DNA from: a candidate division NPL-UPA2 bacterium Unc8
Lineage (GTDB): Bacteria; NPL-UPA2
Direction of reading: 5' to 3'
DNA length: 58,174 nucleotides
NCBI GenBank assembly: GCA_003574845.1
Contig: NDHY01000006.1
Location: forward strand, 1-58,174
The translations under genes and the position numbers were made by a program. The stretch's first letter is position 1; every line of letters begins with the position of its first letter. Below, in pieces: positions 26,579 to 36,006 of the stretch. The notes beneath the pieces are model-generated. The model was not told the origin of the DNA. It did not search any database and saw nothing but the letters and a program-made list of their open reading frames with translations.

Positions 26579-27448
26579 ATGGCATACGAGGCAGCGATAG
26601 AAACCTATTCCGGCAAGGTGGAGGAAGTAACTATAGGTAAAGGTGAAGACTCTTTAAGAGTTGGAGGCGAAACCACGCTTCCCTTTCATTTCTTTGAAGG
26701 TAGGTTACCCAACCCTCCTAAATTGGCATTGGAGGTTTCTCACCAAAGGCAATTGGACCGGTCTGAAGAGGCCTTCAAAGCAGAAATCATCTCATTGCAA
26801 CTTCTCGGGACTGATGCAGAAGGGAAAGATATTGAAGAGATAGCGGCAATGACAGCTGAGATTGTCAGGTCCGTTGGTGTGCCAGTCATCGTCTATGGAA
26901 CAGGAGAACCAGAGAGAGACAGGGAACTGCTGCCAAAGGTGGCCGAGGCGTGTGCCGGTGAAGGCCTGCTTTTAGGACCGGTGAAGAAAGAAAATTACAG
27001 AGAGATAGCTGCTGCCTGCCTGAAATATGACCATCGCCTTATTGCTCAGACGCCGTTGGATGTTAATGCTACAAAGCAACTGAATATCATGCTTACAAAG
27101 GAAGGTATTTCCACTGACAGGATTGTAATTGACCCCTTGAGTTCTGCGTTAGGATATGGGATGGAATATAGCTATTCGGCGATGGAGCGCATTAAGTTAG
27201 CGGCTCTTGCTCATAATGATAAGATGCTGCAGATGCCGATCATTGCCAATATCGGAGGAGAGTGCTGGAAAGTAAAAGAGGCTAAAGAAGATGATGCCCA
27301 GGGTGTTCTCTGGGAAGGGATAACGGCTCTCTGCTTTATCCTGGCCGGGGCGAATATCCTCATTCTGAGAAGCCCACATACCTACAAACTAATACAACAG
27401 ATACTATCCAAACATCTAAAGAACTATGACAACAGGGAGGGCTATTAA
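26579..27448 (+). CDS. cdhD: CODH/ACS complex delta subunit (corrinoid protein small subunit)
   Basis: The 289-residue TIM-barrel protein is the small subunit of the corrinoid iron-sulfur protein. With CdhE it carries the methyl group between AcsE and the acetyl-CoA synthase subunit. Recognisable segments are ETTLPFHFFEGRLPNPP near the N-terminus and DPLSSALGYGMEYSYS near residue 185. It is shorter than methanogen CdhD and near the bacterial AcsD size. SD GAAAGGAGG lies before the ATG at 26579. Confidence 0.92.
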   Translation: MAYEAAIETYSGKVEEVTIGKGEDSLRVGGETTLPFHFFEGRLPNPPKLALEVSHQRQLDRSEEAFKAEIISLQLLGTDAEGKDIEEIAAMTAEIVRSVGVPVIVYGTGEPERDRELLPKVAEACAGEGLLLGPVKKENYREIAAACLKYDHRLIAQTPLDVNATKQLNIMLTKEGISTDRIVIDPLSSALGYGMEYSYSAMERIKLAALAHNDKMLQMPIIANIGGECWKVKEAKEDDAQGVLWEGITALCFILAGANILILRSPHTYKLIQQILSKHLKNYDNREGY

Positions 27449-27449
27449 T

Positions 27450-29741
27450 ATGTCAAAGAATAAGGAGGAGACATTAAAAATCATAAAAGGAGAAGACGCA
27501 TGGGAGCCTGTCGGTCCAACGCCGCTGCCGGATATTACTGACTTAAGAAACTGGAGTATGCGCCTGCTTAAGACCTACAAGCCGTTTTATGCACCTTTCT
27601 GTGACCTGTGTTGCAATTGTACCTACGGTAAATGTGACCTTACGGCAGGGAAGAAAGGCGCTTGTGGTATTGACATTGCTACTCACCAGGCAAGATGGGT
27701 GCTCATGCAGTGCTGTATGGGTCTTTCTGCTCATGGGGCGCACGGGCGCCACTTGATAGATTACCTTATCAATAAACATGGGAAAGACTACAAGATTGAC
27801 CTGGGGCTACAGGTAGATGTGGAGGCGCCGATAATCAGAACAGTTATGGGACTAAAGCCGGAAATCTTGGGTGATTTAAGAACAGTTATTGAATATGTAG
27901 AGCGGGGTCTTATCCATCTTGTTTCTTCAACTCATACCGGTCAGGAAGGCCATTATCTTGATTTTGAAAACAAATCCCTCCATGCCGGGATGCTGGATCT
28001 TTTAGCGATGGAAGCAGCCGACATTGCCCAGATCGCCGGCTATAACTACCCTACCTCTATTGCTGATACACCGTTGGTAGAGCTGGGCTGGGGTGCGATT
28101 GATAAAACCAAGCCGGTAATTCTGGCAATCGGTCATAATGCTGCTCCCATTAACGCTACGATTGATTACCTGCAAAATAATAATCTGGAGGACAAGGTTG
28201 AAGTTTGCGGCATCTGCTGTACGGCTCATGATGTCACCCGCCGTTCTGATAGGGCGAAGGTGGTAGGGCATCTGGCCAGGCAGTTGTTCTTTATTCGCTG
28301 CGGCATCGCCGATGTAATTATTACTGATGAACAATGTGTCCGGACAGATGTGCCGGAGGAGGCAACTCGTGCCGGGGCATCCCTGATTGCTACTTCTGAC
28401 AAGATATGTTATGGCCTGGAAGATGTTACCGAAAAAGAAATTGACGAGATAGTCAAAATGATTACAGAAGAAAAGAAACAAGTGCTAATCCTTGATCCTG
28501 ACAAGGCCGGCGAGGTAGCGGCCAGGGTGGCTATAGCTATAGCTCCCGGTCGCAAGAAAGAATTCATTAATGAAAAAACAGCAATGAAGTTGGCTAAGGA
28601 GTGTAACGGATGCAACCTCTGCTCCGAGGCTTGTCCTAATCTGCTCTCTGTCGGCAAGTCGGTAAAGGAATTTGCAGATGGAGAGGTTGATAAATTAAGC
28701 GAGACCTTTAAACTTTGTTTCACCTGCGGCAAATGTGAGCAAAAATGTCCTAAGAATATTCCCATCATCAAGATAATGCAGGCAGTAGCAACGAAAGAAA
28801 CCTACAAGATGCGCAGTGGCCGCGGGCCAATTCACGATGTGGAAATTCGGCAAGTAGGCTCTCCTATCGTCTTAGGCACCATTCCCGGGATAGTTGCATT
28901 TGTCGGATGTTCCAACTACCCAAAAGGCGATAAAGAAATCGCTGAGATGATGGATGAGTTTGCCAGGAGAAAGTATATTGTAGTTGCCTCAGGATGTGCA
29001 GCTATGGCAGCCGGTATGGTCAAAGACAAGGAAGGCAAAACCATCTGGGAAAAGTATCCTCCTGGTTTTGAAGCCGGAGGAGTGTTGAATGTTGGCTCCT
29101 GTGTTGCTAATTCTCATATTGCCGGAGCGGCAATAAAGGTTGCTAATATTTTTGCCAAGCTGCCTGGCAGGGCTAACTATGAATGTATAGCTGACTATAT
29201 TCTAAACCGTGTCGGCGCCTGCGGAGTGGCATGGGGAGCGTACTCACAGAAAGCTCTGGCCATTGGAACAGGTTTTAACCGCTGGGGAGTTCCGGTAGTG
29301 TTAGGACCTCACTCGGCAAAATACAAAAGGCTGTATCTGAGCAGGAAAGAAGAGGATGACTGGAATATAATGGACGGTCGGACAGAAAAGATGATGGACG
29401 AGTATGTTGAACCTGCTCCTGAACACCTGGCAATTGTAATTGAATCAAAGGAACGTGCGATTGTGTCTATCGCCAAGTACTGCATCAGACGGAATGATAC
29501 GCCGGTAGGCCGCCAGATAAAGCTAAATCATTATATCGCTCTCTACAAGAAATATATGGGCGAGGGATTTCCGGACGATCTGCATCTATTTATCAGAAAA
29601 CCTACTGATGTGCCAATGTTCTTTAAGCGTGAAGTAATGGACTACTTAAAGAAGATTGGTTGGAAACCACGCCAGCAGGTAGGATTACCAACACTGATCA
29701 ACACCTATCCGACCAAGGCGAATATTGCCGACATCAAATAA
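27450..29741 (+). CDS. cdhA: Archaeal-type CO dehydrogenase alpha subunit
   Basis: The product (763 residues from the ATG at 27450) is a Ni-Fe CO dehydrogenase of the CdhA type. Unlike bacterial AcsA/CooS it has an inserted ferredoxin region with two [4Fe-4S] motifs, CNGCNLCSEACP and CFTCGKCEQKCP (about residues 385-440). N-terminal cluster ligands are in CDLCCNCTYGKCDL, and C-cluster regions in CGICCTAHD, VGCSNYPKGD, GSCVANSH and GACGVAWGAYS. It reduces CO2 to CO, or the reverse. I preferred 27450 over the ATG at 27426 because GGGAGGG is correctly spaced and the upstream codons overlap cdhD. The epsilon subunit follows, confirming the archaeal type. Confidence 0.95.
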   Translation: MSKNKEETLKIIKGEDAWEPVGPTPLPDITDLRNWSMRLLKTYKPFYAPFCDLCCNCTYGKCDLTAGKKGACGIDIATHQARWVLMQCCMGLSAHGAHGRHLIDYLINKHGKDYKIDLGLQVDVEAPIIRTVMGLKPEILGDLRTVIEYVERGLIHLVSSTHTGQEGHYLDFENKSLHAGMLDLLAMEAADIAQIAGYNYPTSIADTPLVELGWGAIDKTKPVILAIGHNAAPINATIDYLQNNNLEDKVEVCGICCTAHDVTRRSDRAKVVGHLARQLFFIRCGIADVIITDEQCVRTDVPEEATRAGASLIATSDKICYGLEDVTEKEIDEIVKMITEEKKQVLILDPDKAGEVAARVAIAIAPGRKKEFINEKTAMKLAKECNGCNLCSEACPNLLSVGKSVKEFADGEVDKLSETFKLCFTCGKCEQKCPKNIPIIKIMQAVATKETYKMRSGRGPIHDVEIRQVGSPIVLGTIPGIVAFVGCSNYPKGDKEIAEMMDEFARRKYIVVASGCAAMAAGMVKDKEGKTIWEKYPPGFEAGGVLNVGSCVANSHIAGAAIKVANIFAKLPGRANYECIADYILNRVGACGVAWGAYSQKALAIGTGFNRWGVPVVLGPHSAKYKRLYLSRKEEDDWNIMDGRTEKMMDEYVEPAPEHLAIVIESKERAIVSIAKYCIRRNDTPVGRQIKLNHYIALYKKYMGEGFPDDLHLFIRKPTDVPMFFKREVMDYLKKIGWKPRQQVGLPTLINTYPTKANIADIK

Positions 29742-29790
29742 GTCATCAGTAGTCGGCCGTCAGTAGTCGGTAGCTGGTCATCGGAAGTGT
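29742..29790. repeat. Heptamer array H3 between cdhA and cdhB
   Basis: Seven consecutive 7-nt units, each starting with G (GTCATCA, GTAGTCG, GCCGTCA and variants), begin on the first base after the cdhA stop codon. The array fills most of the 78-nt gap before cdhB; the SD GGGAGGG follows it. The transcript of the cdh operon must contain it. Confidence 0.75.
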
Positions 29791-29819
29791 GAAATTGTAT
29801 CAAGGGAGGGAGAAGTGAG

Positions 29820-30356
29820 ATGAAACCTTATTGGGATGTGAATGTTTTGACAGGCACAAAAACGGCTAAAATCGTAGAAGATCCGGTGCAGTGGGCGAGC
29901 ATAATCAAAAAATCAATCAGGCCTCTCTACATTTTGGGGCCGGATACAGTTGACCGTAACATCGGTGACAAGCTATTCTTGGAATATTGTTTGGATGTTG
30001 CTAAAGCCGGAAATCTACCTATCTGCGCGACTGCCCATGTGCGCAAGAAGATGTCGGAAATGGGCGTTGAGACGGACAGTGCCTATGACATAATTGAGAT
30101 TATCAATCACTTGAAAGACCCTGAGTGGCAGGGAGTTAGAAAGGAGGGCAATCATGATTTGATAATGTTTACGGGAGTGCGCTGTGACCTTGCAGAACGG
30201 GGGCTTGCCACCCTTAAACACTTTGCTCCTCATCTGAAGACAATGGCTCTTTGTCGTTTCAGTCACCCTAATGCTGACTTTGCTCTCCCGGTTATCCGGA
30301 AAGATACAAAATGGCAGGAATATTTTGATGGCTTAGTTGCCAACTTAATAAATTAA
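29820..30356 (+). CDS. cdhB: CODH/ACS complex epsilon subunit
   Basis: The 178-residue protein is the CdhB/epsilon subunit, a DHS-like Rossmann fold that binds CdhA in the archaeal acetyl-CoA decarbonylase/synthase complex and may bind FAD or aid electron transfer. Features include the strands PLYILGPDTVD and NHDLIMFTGVRCDLAERGL. Bacterial CODH/ACS lacks this subunit, so it is diagnostic. The ATG at 29820 is preceded by GGGAGGGAG. It ends 8 nt before the open frame of cdhC. Confidence 0.9.
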   Translation: MKPYWDVNVLTGTKTAKIVEDPVQWASIIKKSIRPLYILGPDTVDRNIGDKLFLEYCLDVAKAGNLPICATAHVRKKMSEMGVETDSAYDIIEIINHLKDPEWQGVRKEGNHDLIMFTGVRCDLAERGLATLKHFAPHLKTMALCRFSHPNADFALPVIRKDTKWQEYFDGLVANLIN

Positions 30357-30373
30357 AAGGAGGGATGGGCACA

Positions 30374-31585
30374 ATGAAATTTAATGTGGAAGTAGGGCCG
30401 CAGTTTGAAGGAGAACGAGTTAGGAAAGATGACCTTTACATTGAATTTGGAGGGCCAAAGGTAGGAGCAAAAGTAGAGCTGGCTACCATAAAGAAAATGG
30501 ATGAGGTTGAGCACGGGAAGATTACAATTATTGGGCCAGATATAGGAGACCTGGCTGAAGGTGGCAGTTATCCCCTTGGGGTTCAGGTAGAAGTCGCCGG
30601 ACCTGAGCTGGATAAGGATATGGAGCCGGTATTTGAAAGGAGAATACACCAGTATTGCAACTATATAGAAGGCTTCATGCATTCGGCGCAACGGAACGAT
30701 GTCTGGATAAGGATAAGTAAAGATGCGGTAAAGAAAGGTCTTACTTCATTAGAAGAGGTGGGCAAGGTGCTGGTCTATCTTTATCCATCAGAGTTACCGA
30801 TTATTGAAAAAGTAGCAGTTACATTTATCACTGATTCTAAGAAAGTAGAAGAGTTTCTTCCTTCTGCCCTGACCGTTTACAAAGAGCGGGATGAGCGGGT
30901 AAAGGGACTGACCGAGGAGGTAGTGGATGAGTTCTATGGCTGCACTCTCTGTCAGAGTTTTGCGCCCACCCATGTCTGCATTATCACGCCGGAACGAGTC
31001 TCTCTCTGCGGTGCGGTAAACTGGTTTGATGGTCGTGCCGCATCCAAGATTGACCCATATGGTCCACAGTTTGTAGTAGAAAAGGGTGAACTTCTGGACG
31101 CGAATACAACAATATACAGCAAGGTTAATGAAGTGGTGGCGGAAAAATCTATGGGAGCAAGCAGTGTCTTTTGTCTGCATAGCGTCTTTGGGAATCCCCA
31201 CACCTCCTGCGGTTGCTTTGAATCCATTGCTTTCTATATTCCCGAGGTTGATGGGGTTGGAATCCTGACAAGGGATTTTAGTGGTGAGAGCGTTAACGGC
31301 AGTCCTTTCTCTACTATGGCTGGTGAGTTAAGCGGTGGCAAGCAAGTAGAGGGATACATAGGAATGGGAGTAGAATATCTACGGTCACCCAAGTTCCTAA
31401 AAGGAGATGGTGGCTTGCGGCGGGTGGTATGGATGCCAAAAGTGGTAAAGGAAAGGATGAAGGATTCTATATCTCCTGAAATGTTTGACAAGATAGCGAC
31501 GGAAGAACACGCTAAAAATATTGATGAGCTCACTGAGTTTCTTAACAAGGTTAAGCATCCTGTAATGAGCGGGGAATTTTCATAA
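30374..31585 (+). CDS. cdhC: Acetyl-CoA synthase, archaeal short form (beta subunit)
   Basis: The protein (403 residues from ATG 30374) makes acetyl-CoA from CO, a methyl-corrinoid and CoA at the nickel A-cluster. It corresponds to archaeal CdhC and lacks the roughly 300-residue N-terminal CODH-binding domain of bacterial AcsB. A-cluster ligands are in FYGCTLCQSFAPTHVC...CGAVNWFDG and TSCGCFESI. I chose the ATG at 30374 because the AAAGGAGG is correctly spaced for it and too close to the ATG at 30365. Confidence 0.95.
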   Translation: MKFNVEVGPQFEGERVRKDDLYIEFGGPKVGAKVELATIKKMDEVEHGKITIIGPDIGDLAEGGSYPLGVQVEVAGPELDKDMEPVFERRIHQYCNYIEGFMHSAQRNDVWIRISKDAVKKGLTSLEEVGKVLVYLYPSELPIIEKVAVTFITDSKKVEEFLPSALTVYKERDERVKGLTEEVVDEFYGCTLCQSFAPTHVCIITPERVSLCGAVNWFDGRAASKIDPYGPQFVVEKGELLDANTTIYSKVNEVVAEKSMGASSVFCLHSVFGNPHTSCGCFESIAFYIPEVDGVGILTRDFSGESVNGSPFSTMAGELSGGKQVEGYIGMGVEYLRSPKFLKGDGGLRRVVWMPKVVKERMKDSISPEMFDKIATEEHAKNIDELTEFLNKVKHPVMSGEFS

Positions 31586-31603
31586 AAAGGAGCGAGTTAT
31601 ATT

Positions 31604-32959
31604 ATGGCAGTTAAGGGAACTGATATTAAGGACAAACTACCGGGCACAAATTGTAAAGAATGTGGTATGCCTACCTGCTTCGGGTTTGCGATGAAATTAG
31701 CTTCAGGCAAAGCAGAGCCTGATAACTGCCCTTATCTTGACCCGCAAGTAAGAGAAGAATTAGAGGACCTTTTAGCGCCACCAATGAAATTGGTCACGAT
31801 TGGTTCCGGAGCACAGGCAGTAAGCATTGGTGAAGAGGAGGTTATGTTTCGGCATGAAAAAACATTCTTTCATGCACCCGGCTTTGCTCTTCTTATCTCT
31901 GATAATGAGACAGAGGAGGAGATTGCAGGTAAGATAAAGAGGATAAGGGAGCTGCAATTTGACCGTGTTGGGATAAACCTCAAAGCTGATTTACTGGCTT
32001 TACATTTTACCTCAGGAGAGGTGGCAAGGTATGTTGCTCTGGTGAAAAAAGTGGCGACAGAAGCATCAGATATAGGAGTCGTTCTGATTTCAGAAGATAC
32101 AGAGGCTCTCCTTAAAGCTCTGGATGCTTATGGTGCCGAGAAGAAACCATTGCTCTATCCGGTGACTGCCGACAATATTGTTAAAATCACCGAATATATT
32201 AAAGAGAAGCCGACTCCGGTAGGTGTGAAAGCAGGCAGTGTGGAGGAAGTCGCAGCACTGACAGCAAAGCTACGCGCTGCCGGTATAGAAGAAATAGTGC
32301 TGGATCCAGACTCTAAGAACCTGGCGGAGGCAGTGCGAGATCAAACTCTTATCCGGCGGGCTGCTCTGAAGAAGGGTTTTCGCCCACTCGGCTTTCCTTC
32401 AATCACTTTTCCCTGTTTTATGACAGAGGAAAAACAAGAAGAAGTTTTATTGGCAGCGGGGTTAATTGCTAAATATGCAGGGATTGTCGTGTTAAGCAAT
32501 ATGGAGAGTCACTCTATTTTTCCCCTTTTAGTAGAGCGATTAAACATCTATACCGACCCGCGTCGTCCGATGACAGTAGAAGAGAAGGTCTACGAAATAA
32601 ATGAACCAGATAAAAATGCGCCAGTCATTGTTACTACTAATTTTGCCTTGACTTATTTCGCTGTCTCATCGGAGATGGAGATAAGCAAGGTACCGTCTTA
32701 CCTGTGTATTCAGGACACCGAAGGTCTCTGCGTTCTGGCGGCCTGGTCAACAGGCAAGTTTACTGCTGATACCATCTCTTCCTATATCAAGCGGTCAGGA
32801 ATTGCTGATAAGATAAGTCATCGTAATCTTATTATTCCCGGATATGTCGCCCAGATTAAAGGTGAACTGGAAGAAGAACTACCGGATTGGCAGATTATCG
32901 TCGGTGCCCGCGAGGCAACAGGTATTCCGGCAATGCTAAAGTTAGGTGTTAAGTATTAG
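31604..32959 (+). CDS. cdhE: CODH/ACS complex gamma subunit (corrinoid protein large subunit)
   Basis: The 451-residue protein is the large subunit of the corrinoid iron-sulfur protein. The N-terminal [4Fe-4S] domain has NCKECGMPTCFGFAMKL followed by another Cys (PDNCPYL). A TIM barrel and a C-terminal B12-binding domain follow. It carries the methyl group on cobalt to CdhC. The last codons and the stop (LKLGVKY) are encoded by a run of GTTAGRT-like heptamers, so the extreme C-terminus may have been reshaped by the array. SD AAAAGGAG precedes the ATG. Confidence 0.94.
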   Translation: MAVKGTDIKDKLPGTNCKECGMPTCFGFAMKLASGKAEPDNCPYLDPQVREELEDLLAPPMKLVTIGSGAQAVSIGEEEVMFRHEKTFFHAPGFALLISDNETEEEIAGKIKRIRELQFDRVGINLKADLLALHFTSGEVARYVALVKKVATEASDIGVVLISEDTEALLKALDAYGAEKKPLLYPVTADNIVKITEYIKEKPTPVGVKAGSVEEVAALTAKLRAAGIEEIVLDPDSKNLAEAVRDQTLIRRAALKKGFRPLGFPSITFPCFMTEEKQEEVLLAAGLIAKYAGIVVLSNMESHSIFPLLVERLNIYTDPRRPMTVEEKVYEINEPDKNAPVIVTTNFALTYFAVSSEMEISKVPSYLCIQDTEGLCVLAAWSTGKFTADTISSYIKRSGIADKISHRNLIIPGYVAQIKGELEEELPDWQIIVGAREATGIPAMLKLGVKY

Positions 32960-32986
32960 ATGTTAGATGTTGGGACATAGTATCTA
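32941..32986. repeat. Heptamer array H4 overlapping the end of cdhE
   Basis: Units GTTAGGT (32941), GTTAAGT (32948), ATTAGAT (32955), GTTAGAT (32962) and GTTGGGA (32969) run through the cdhE stop codon (32957-32959). The later ATCTAA at 32981-32986 is complementary to TTAGAT. Confidence 0.65.
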
Positions 32987-33005
32987 AAATGAAGGAGGAA
33001 TAAAG

Positions 33006-34769
33006 ATGGCTCTTGACCCGACTAAATATAAGGACTGGCAGATTGCGGAAGATTCCGAGCAGAGAATGAAAAGGGTTTCTCAACTGGCAGATGAAATGGG
33101 GCTTCAGACAGAGGAGCTTTTGCCTTATGGGCACTATGTGGCCAAAATAGATTTCAAAAAGGTTATGGCTCGTCTCAAGGATACTCCTGATGCTAAATAC
33201 ATTGATGTGACTGCCATTACTCCTACTCCTCTTGGTGAAGGGAAAAGCACATCTACAATTGGTCTGGTCCAGGGCCTGGGTAAACGTAGTAAGCGCGTCC
33301 TTGGTGCAATCAGGCAGCCTTCTGGTGGACCAACAATGAATATTAAGGGAAGCGCCGCTGGTGGTGGGCTTGCGCAATGCATTCCCCTGACTCCCTTCTC
33401 ATTAGGTCTTACCGGCGACATAAATGCTATTATGAATGCTCATAATCTGGCGATGGTAGCGCTGACTTCACGGATGCAGCATGAGAATAATTACACCGAT
33501 GAAGAGCTATCCGAACGAGGTCTTAAACGGTTGGACATTGACCCGAAAAATGTGGAATTGCGCTGGATCATTGATTTTTGCGCACAATCTCTGCGGAACA
33601 TCGTCATTGGCTTAGGCGGCAATAGGGATGGCTTGACTGTGCAATCTGGCTTTAATATTGCTGTGAGCTCAGAGGTTATGGCAATACTCTCCGTTGCTGT
33701 GAGCCTGAAAGATATGCGGGAACGGATGGGCAAGATAGTAGTTGCTTATGATAAGACAGGCAGCCCTATTACCACAGCTGATTTAGAAGTAGATGGAGCA
33801 ATGACGGCATGGATGGTGGAAGCATTAAATCCTAATTTAATGCAGACCATTGAAGGTCAACCAGTCATTGTTCATGCAGGTCCATTTGCCAATATCGCTA
33901 TCGGCCAGTCTTCTATCATCGCCGATAAGTTAGGATTGAAACTGTGTGATTATCATATTACGGAAAGTGGCTTCGGTGCTGATATCGGCTTTGAAAAATT
34001 CTGGAACTTGAAGTGCCGCTACAGCGGGCTTAAACCGCATTGTGCTGTAGTGGTGGCTACCATCCGCGCCTTAAAAAGCCATGGTGGTGGTCCGCCTGTT
34101 CCGCCAGGGAAACCTCTTGCCTCAGCTTACCTAAAAGAGAATATAGCCTGGGTGGAGAAAGGATGCGAAAACCTGATTCACCATATTAACACTGTCAAAA
34201 AAGCAGGAATTAACCCTGTGGTGTGCATCAACTCCTTTTATACCGATACGAAAGCAGAAATTGAACTGGTGCGCAAGTTAGCCAGCACCGCCGGTGCGCG
34301 AGTGGCTGTATCTGAACACTGGCTGCGTGGTGGAGACGGGGCGCTTGAGTTTGCCGATGCCGTAGTTGATGCATGCGAAGAGAAGAATGATTTCAAGTTT
34401 CTCTATGACCTAAAGATGTCCCCTCGCCAGCGCATTGAACTGATTGCCAGAGAAGTCTATGGAGCAGATGGTGTGAGTTATACTCCTGATGCAGCAGCCA
34501 AAGTAAAAAAGATAGAGGAAGACGCTGAATTGTCCAGGCTCGGTATCTGCATGGTCAAGACTCATCTCTCTCTCTCCTATGACCCAACTCGCAAAGGTGC
34601 CCCGCGCGGATGGACGCTGCCGATCAGAGATGTTCTTACTTACAATGGGGCAGGCTTTATAGTCCCTGTGGCAGGAGCGATAACCCTCATGCCGGGAACA
34701 GCTTCTGACCCTGCCTATCGCCGCATTGATGTAGATACTGAGACAGGCAAGGTCAAGGGAGTTTTCTAA
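33006..34769 (+). CDS. fhs: Formate-tetrahydrofolate ligase
   Basis: The 587-residue enzyme makes 10-formyl-tetrahydrofolate from formate and ATP, the entry of the bacterial methyl branch; in reverse it yields ATP. The ATP site is [16 protein letters not shown] near residue 76. Other motifs are [18 protein letters not shown] and the C-terminal TLMPGT. It is about 30 residues longer than the common form, mostly at the N-terminus. SD AAGGAGG is 7-8 nt before the ATG. It follows cdhE in the same direction and probably belongs to the same transcript. Confidence 0.97.
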   Translation: MALDPTKYKDWQIAEDSEQRMKRVSQLADEMGLQTEELLPYGHYVAKIDFKKVMARLKDTPDAKYIDVTAITPTPLGEGKSTSTIGLVQGLGKRSKRVLGAIRQPSGGPTMNIKGSAAGGGLAQCIPLTPFSLGLTGDINAIMNAHNLAMVALTSRMQHENNYTDEELSERGLKRLDIDPKNVELRWIIDFCAQSLRNIVIGLGGNRDGLTVQSGFNIAVSSEVMAILSVAVSLKDMRERMGKIVVAYDKTGSPITTADLEVDGAMTAWMVEALNPNLMQTIEGQPVIVHAGPFANIAIGQSSIIADKLGLKLCDYHITESGFGADIGFEKFWNLKCRYSGLKPHCAVVVATIRALKSHGGGPPVPPGKPLASAYLKENIAWVEKGCENLIHHINTVKKAGINPVVCINSFYTDTKAEIELVRKLASTAGARVAVSEHWLRGGDGALEFADAVVDACEEKNDFKFLYDLKMSPRQRIELIAREVYGADGVSYTPDAAAKVKKIEEDAELSRLGICMVKTHLSLSYDPTRKGAPRGWTLPIRDVLTYNGAGFIVPVAGAITLMPGTASDPAYRRIDVDTETGKVKGVF

Positions 34770-34783
34770 TGTAAAATAAATAA

Positions 34784-34857
34784 GTAGAGAGTAGAGAGTA
34801 GAGAGAGATGAAAATAGAAATTGGAAATTGGAAATTGGAAATTGGAAAATAGAAATT
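34784..34857. repeat. Heptamer array H5 upstream of mrpE
   Basis: Three GTAGAGA units (34784, 34791, 34798) are followed by GGAAATT-type units from 34816 to 34857, running into the TTG start of mrpE. Arms are not complementary here. No Shine-Dalgarno is visible between the array and the start codon. Confidence 0.75.
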
Positions 34858-35410
34858 GAAATTGCGAATTTGGCTGACCTTCCTCCTCTTATTTGGTTTC
34901 TGGATACTCTTATCCGGTCGGCTGGACATGATGCACCTTGGTCTCGGACTTGTTTGCTCCCTCCTGGTTGCTCTTTTTTCTCATGATTTGCTTATAAGAG
35001 ACTCTGGGGGCACTCTTCGCCGTCTGGCCATCTTCATCAGGTTTATACCATTTCTTGGGTGGTTAGTCTTCCAGATCATTATCGCCAACATCGATGTAGC
35101 GCGCCGGGTGATCGATCCCCGGATGCCTCTGTCCCCCGGAATCATAAAATTGAGCTCTCGCCTTAAGGGTGATATGGCTCTGACCACCCTGGCAAATTCG
35201 ATTACTCTGACACCCGGAACGATGACCTTGGATGTAGTGGGAAGCGACTTCTATATTCATTGCCTGGCAGTTGAGGACGCAGAAAAGTCTCTGGATATCG
35301 AAGGAGAGTTTGAGCGACAGGTGGAACGCTTGTGGGGAGAGGGGTTCAAAGTTCCAGGTTCAAGGTTCAGCGGTTCCCCTCCCAGCCCAACCGTGAACCG
35401 TGAACCGTGA
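34856..35410 (+). CDS. mrpE: Mrp-type Na+/H+ antiporter subunit E
   Basis: The 184-residue membrane protein is MrpE/MnhE/MbhA-like, with two N-terminal membrane segments (about 4-40), a third around 55-75, and a cytoplasmic domain containing NSITLTPGTMTLDV. The first usable start is TTG at 34856, directly at the end of a GGAAATT array; no SD is seen. The last 20 or so residues, from GFKVPGSRF onward, and the stop are encoded by another heptamer array (H6). The original gene probably ended near residue 162. It is the first gene of the antiporter operon. Confidence 0.88.
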   Translation: MKLRIWLTFLLLFGFWILLSGRLDMMHLGLGLVCSLLVALFSHDLLIRDSGGTLRRLAIFIRFIPFLGWLVFQIIIANIDVARRVIDPRMPLSPGIIKLSSRLKGDMALTTLANSITLTPGTMTLDVVGSDFYIHCLAVEDAEKSLDIEGEFERQVERLWGEGFKVPGSRFSGSPPSPTVNREP

Positions 35411-35413
35411 ACC
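35343..35413. repeat. Heptamer hairpin array H6 at the 3' end of mrpE
   Basis: GGTTC-type units on the left (35343-35376, mostly every 7 nt) face GAACC-type units on the right (35388-35413, every 7 nt), separated by a C-rich loop at about 35376-35388. The arms are complementary in 5 of each 7 bases. The TGA stop of mrpE (35408-35410) lies in the right arm. Confidence 0.85.
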
Positions 35414-35422
35414 GTATAAGAA

Positions 35423-35683
35423 ATGAATGTCTTTCTGTTGATCGTGCTGGCGCTGTGTTTTACCACTCTGCTATGTTTCTATAGACTTATGGCTGGTCCC
35501 ACTCTGCCTGACCGGATAGTGGCGGCACAGGCAATCACCACCAAGACCCTGGCCATCCTGGTACTGCTCGCCTTTATCTATGACCAGATGATATTCCTGG
35601 ACATCTCTCTAACCTATGCCTTGCTGGCATTCCTGTCGGTGCTGGCAATTGCCAGATACCTCGGACACGGGAGGGTAGGATGA
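35423..35683 (+). CDS. mrpF: Mrp-type antiporter subunit F
   Basis: The 86-residue protein has three membrane segments and the MrpF/MbhB pattern, including GPTLPDRIVAAQ near residue 26 and an Asp-containing loop. It overlaps mrpG by 4 nt (ATGA). Length and position between MrpE and MrpG are typical. Confidence 0.9.
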   Translation: MNVFLLIVLALCFTTLLCFYRLMAGPTLPDRIVAAQAITTKTLAILVLLAFIYDQMIFLDISLTYALLAFLSVLAIARYLGHGRVG

Positions 35684-36006
35684 TAATTGAGATACTCACG
35701 GTTCTTTTTCTCTCCTTGGGGGCACTGTTCTTTCTTATAGGGACTATCGCAATTCTTAGATTTCCTGATGTTTACTGCCGGCTTCATGGCACAACTAAAT
35801 GCGATACGCTGGGGTTGGGACTGATATTGGCGGGGCTAATCCTGTATGAAGGAGCAACACTCGCCAGTGTGAAAATGGTGTTTATTATTGTCTTCGTCTT
35901 TCTAACCAATCCCGTTGCAGCCCATGCTTTTGCCCGAGCGATCTATAAACATGGCGTGAAATTATGGGAGAAAAGCGTGGTGGACAGATATAAGGAGCAA
36001 TCCTAA
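35680..36006 (+). CDS. mrpG: Mrp-type antiporter subunit G
   Basis: The 108-residue protein has three membrane segments and the MrpG/MbhC motif LRFPDVYCRLHGTTKCDTLG. Its TAA stop (36004-36006) is also the first three bases of the heptamer array H7. In Mrp and Mbh complexes E, F and G form the small-subunit module that carries sodium or protons. Confidence 0.9.
   Translation: MIIEILTVLFLSLGALFFLIGTIAILRFPDVYCRLHGTTKCDTLGLGLILAGLILYEGATLASVKMVFIIVFVFLTNPVAAHAFARAIYKHGVKLWEKSVVDRYKEQS

Noticed and set aside
27197..27379. Antisense and other short open frames throughout the window
   Set aside because: They lie opposite or out of frame with clear conserved genes and show no recognisable domains.
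30365..30373. cdhC start at ATG 30365
   Set aside because: The Shine-Dalgarno is almost adjacent to this ATG; the ATG at 30374 is at normal distance and begins the conserved sequence.
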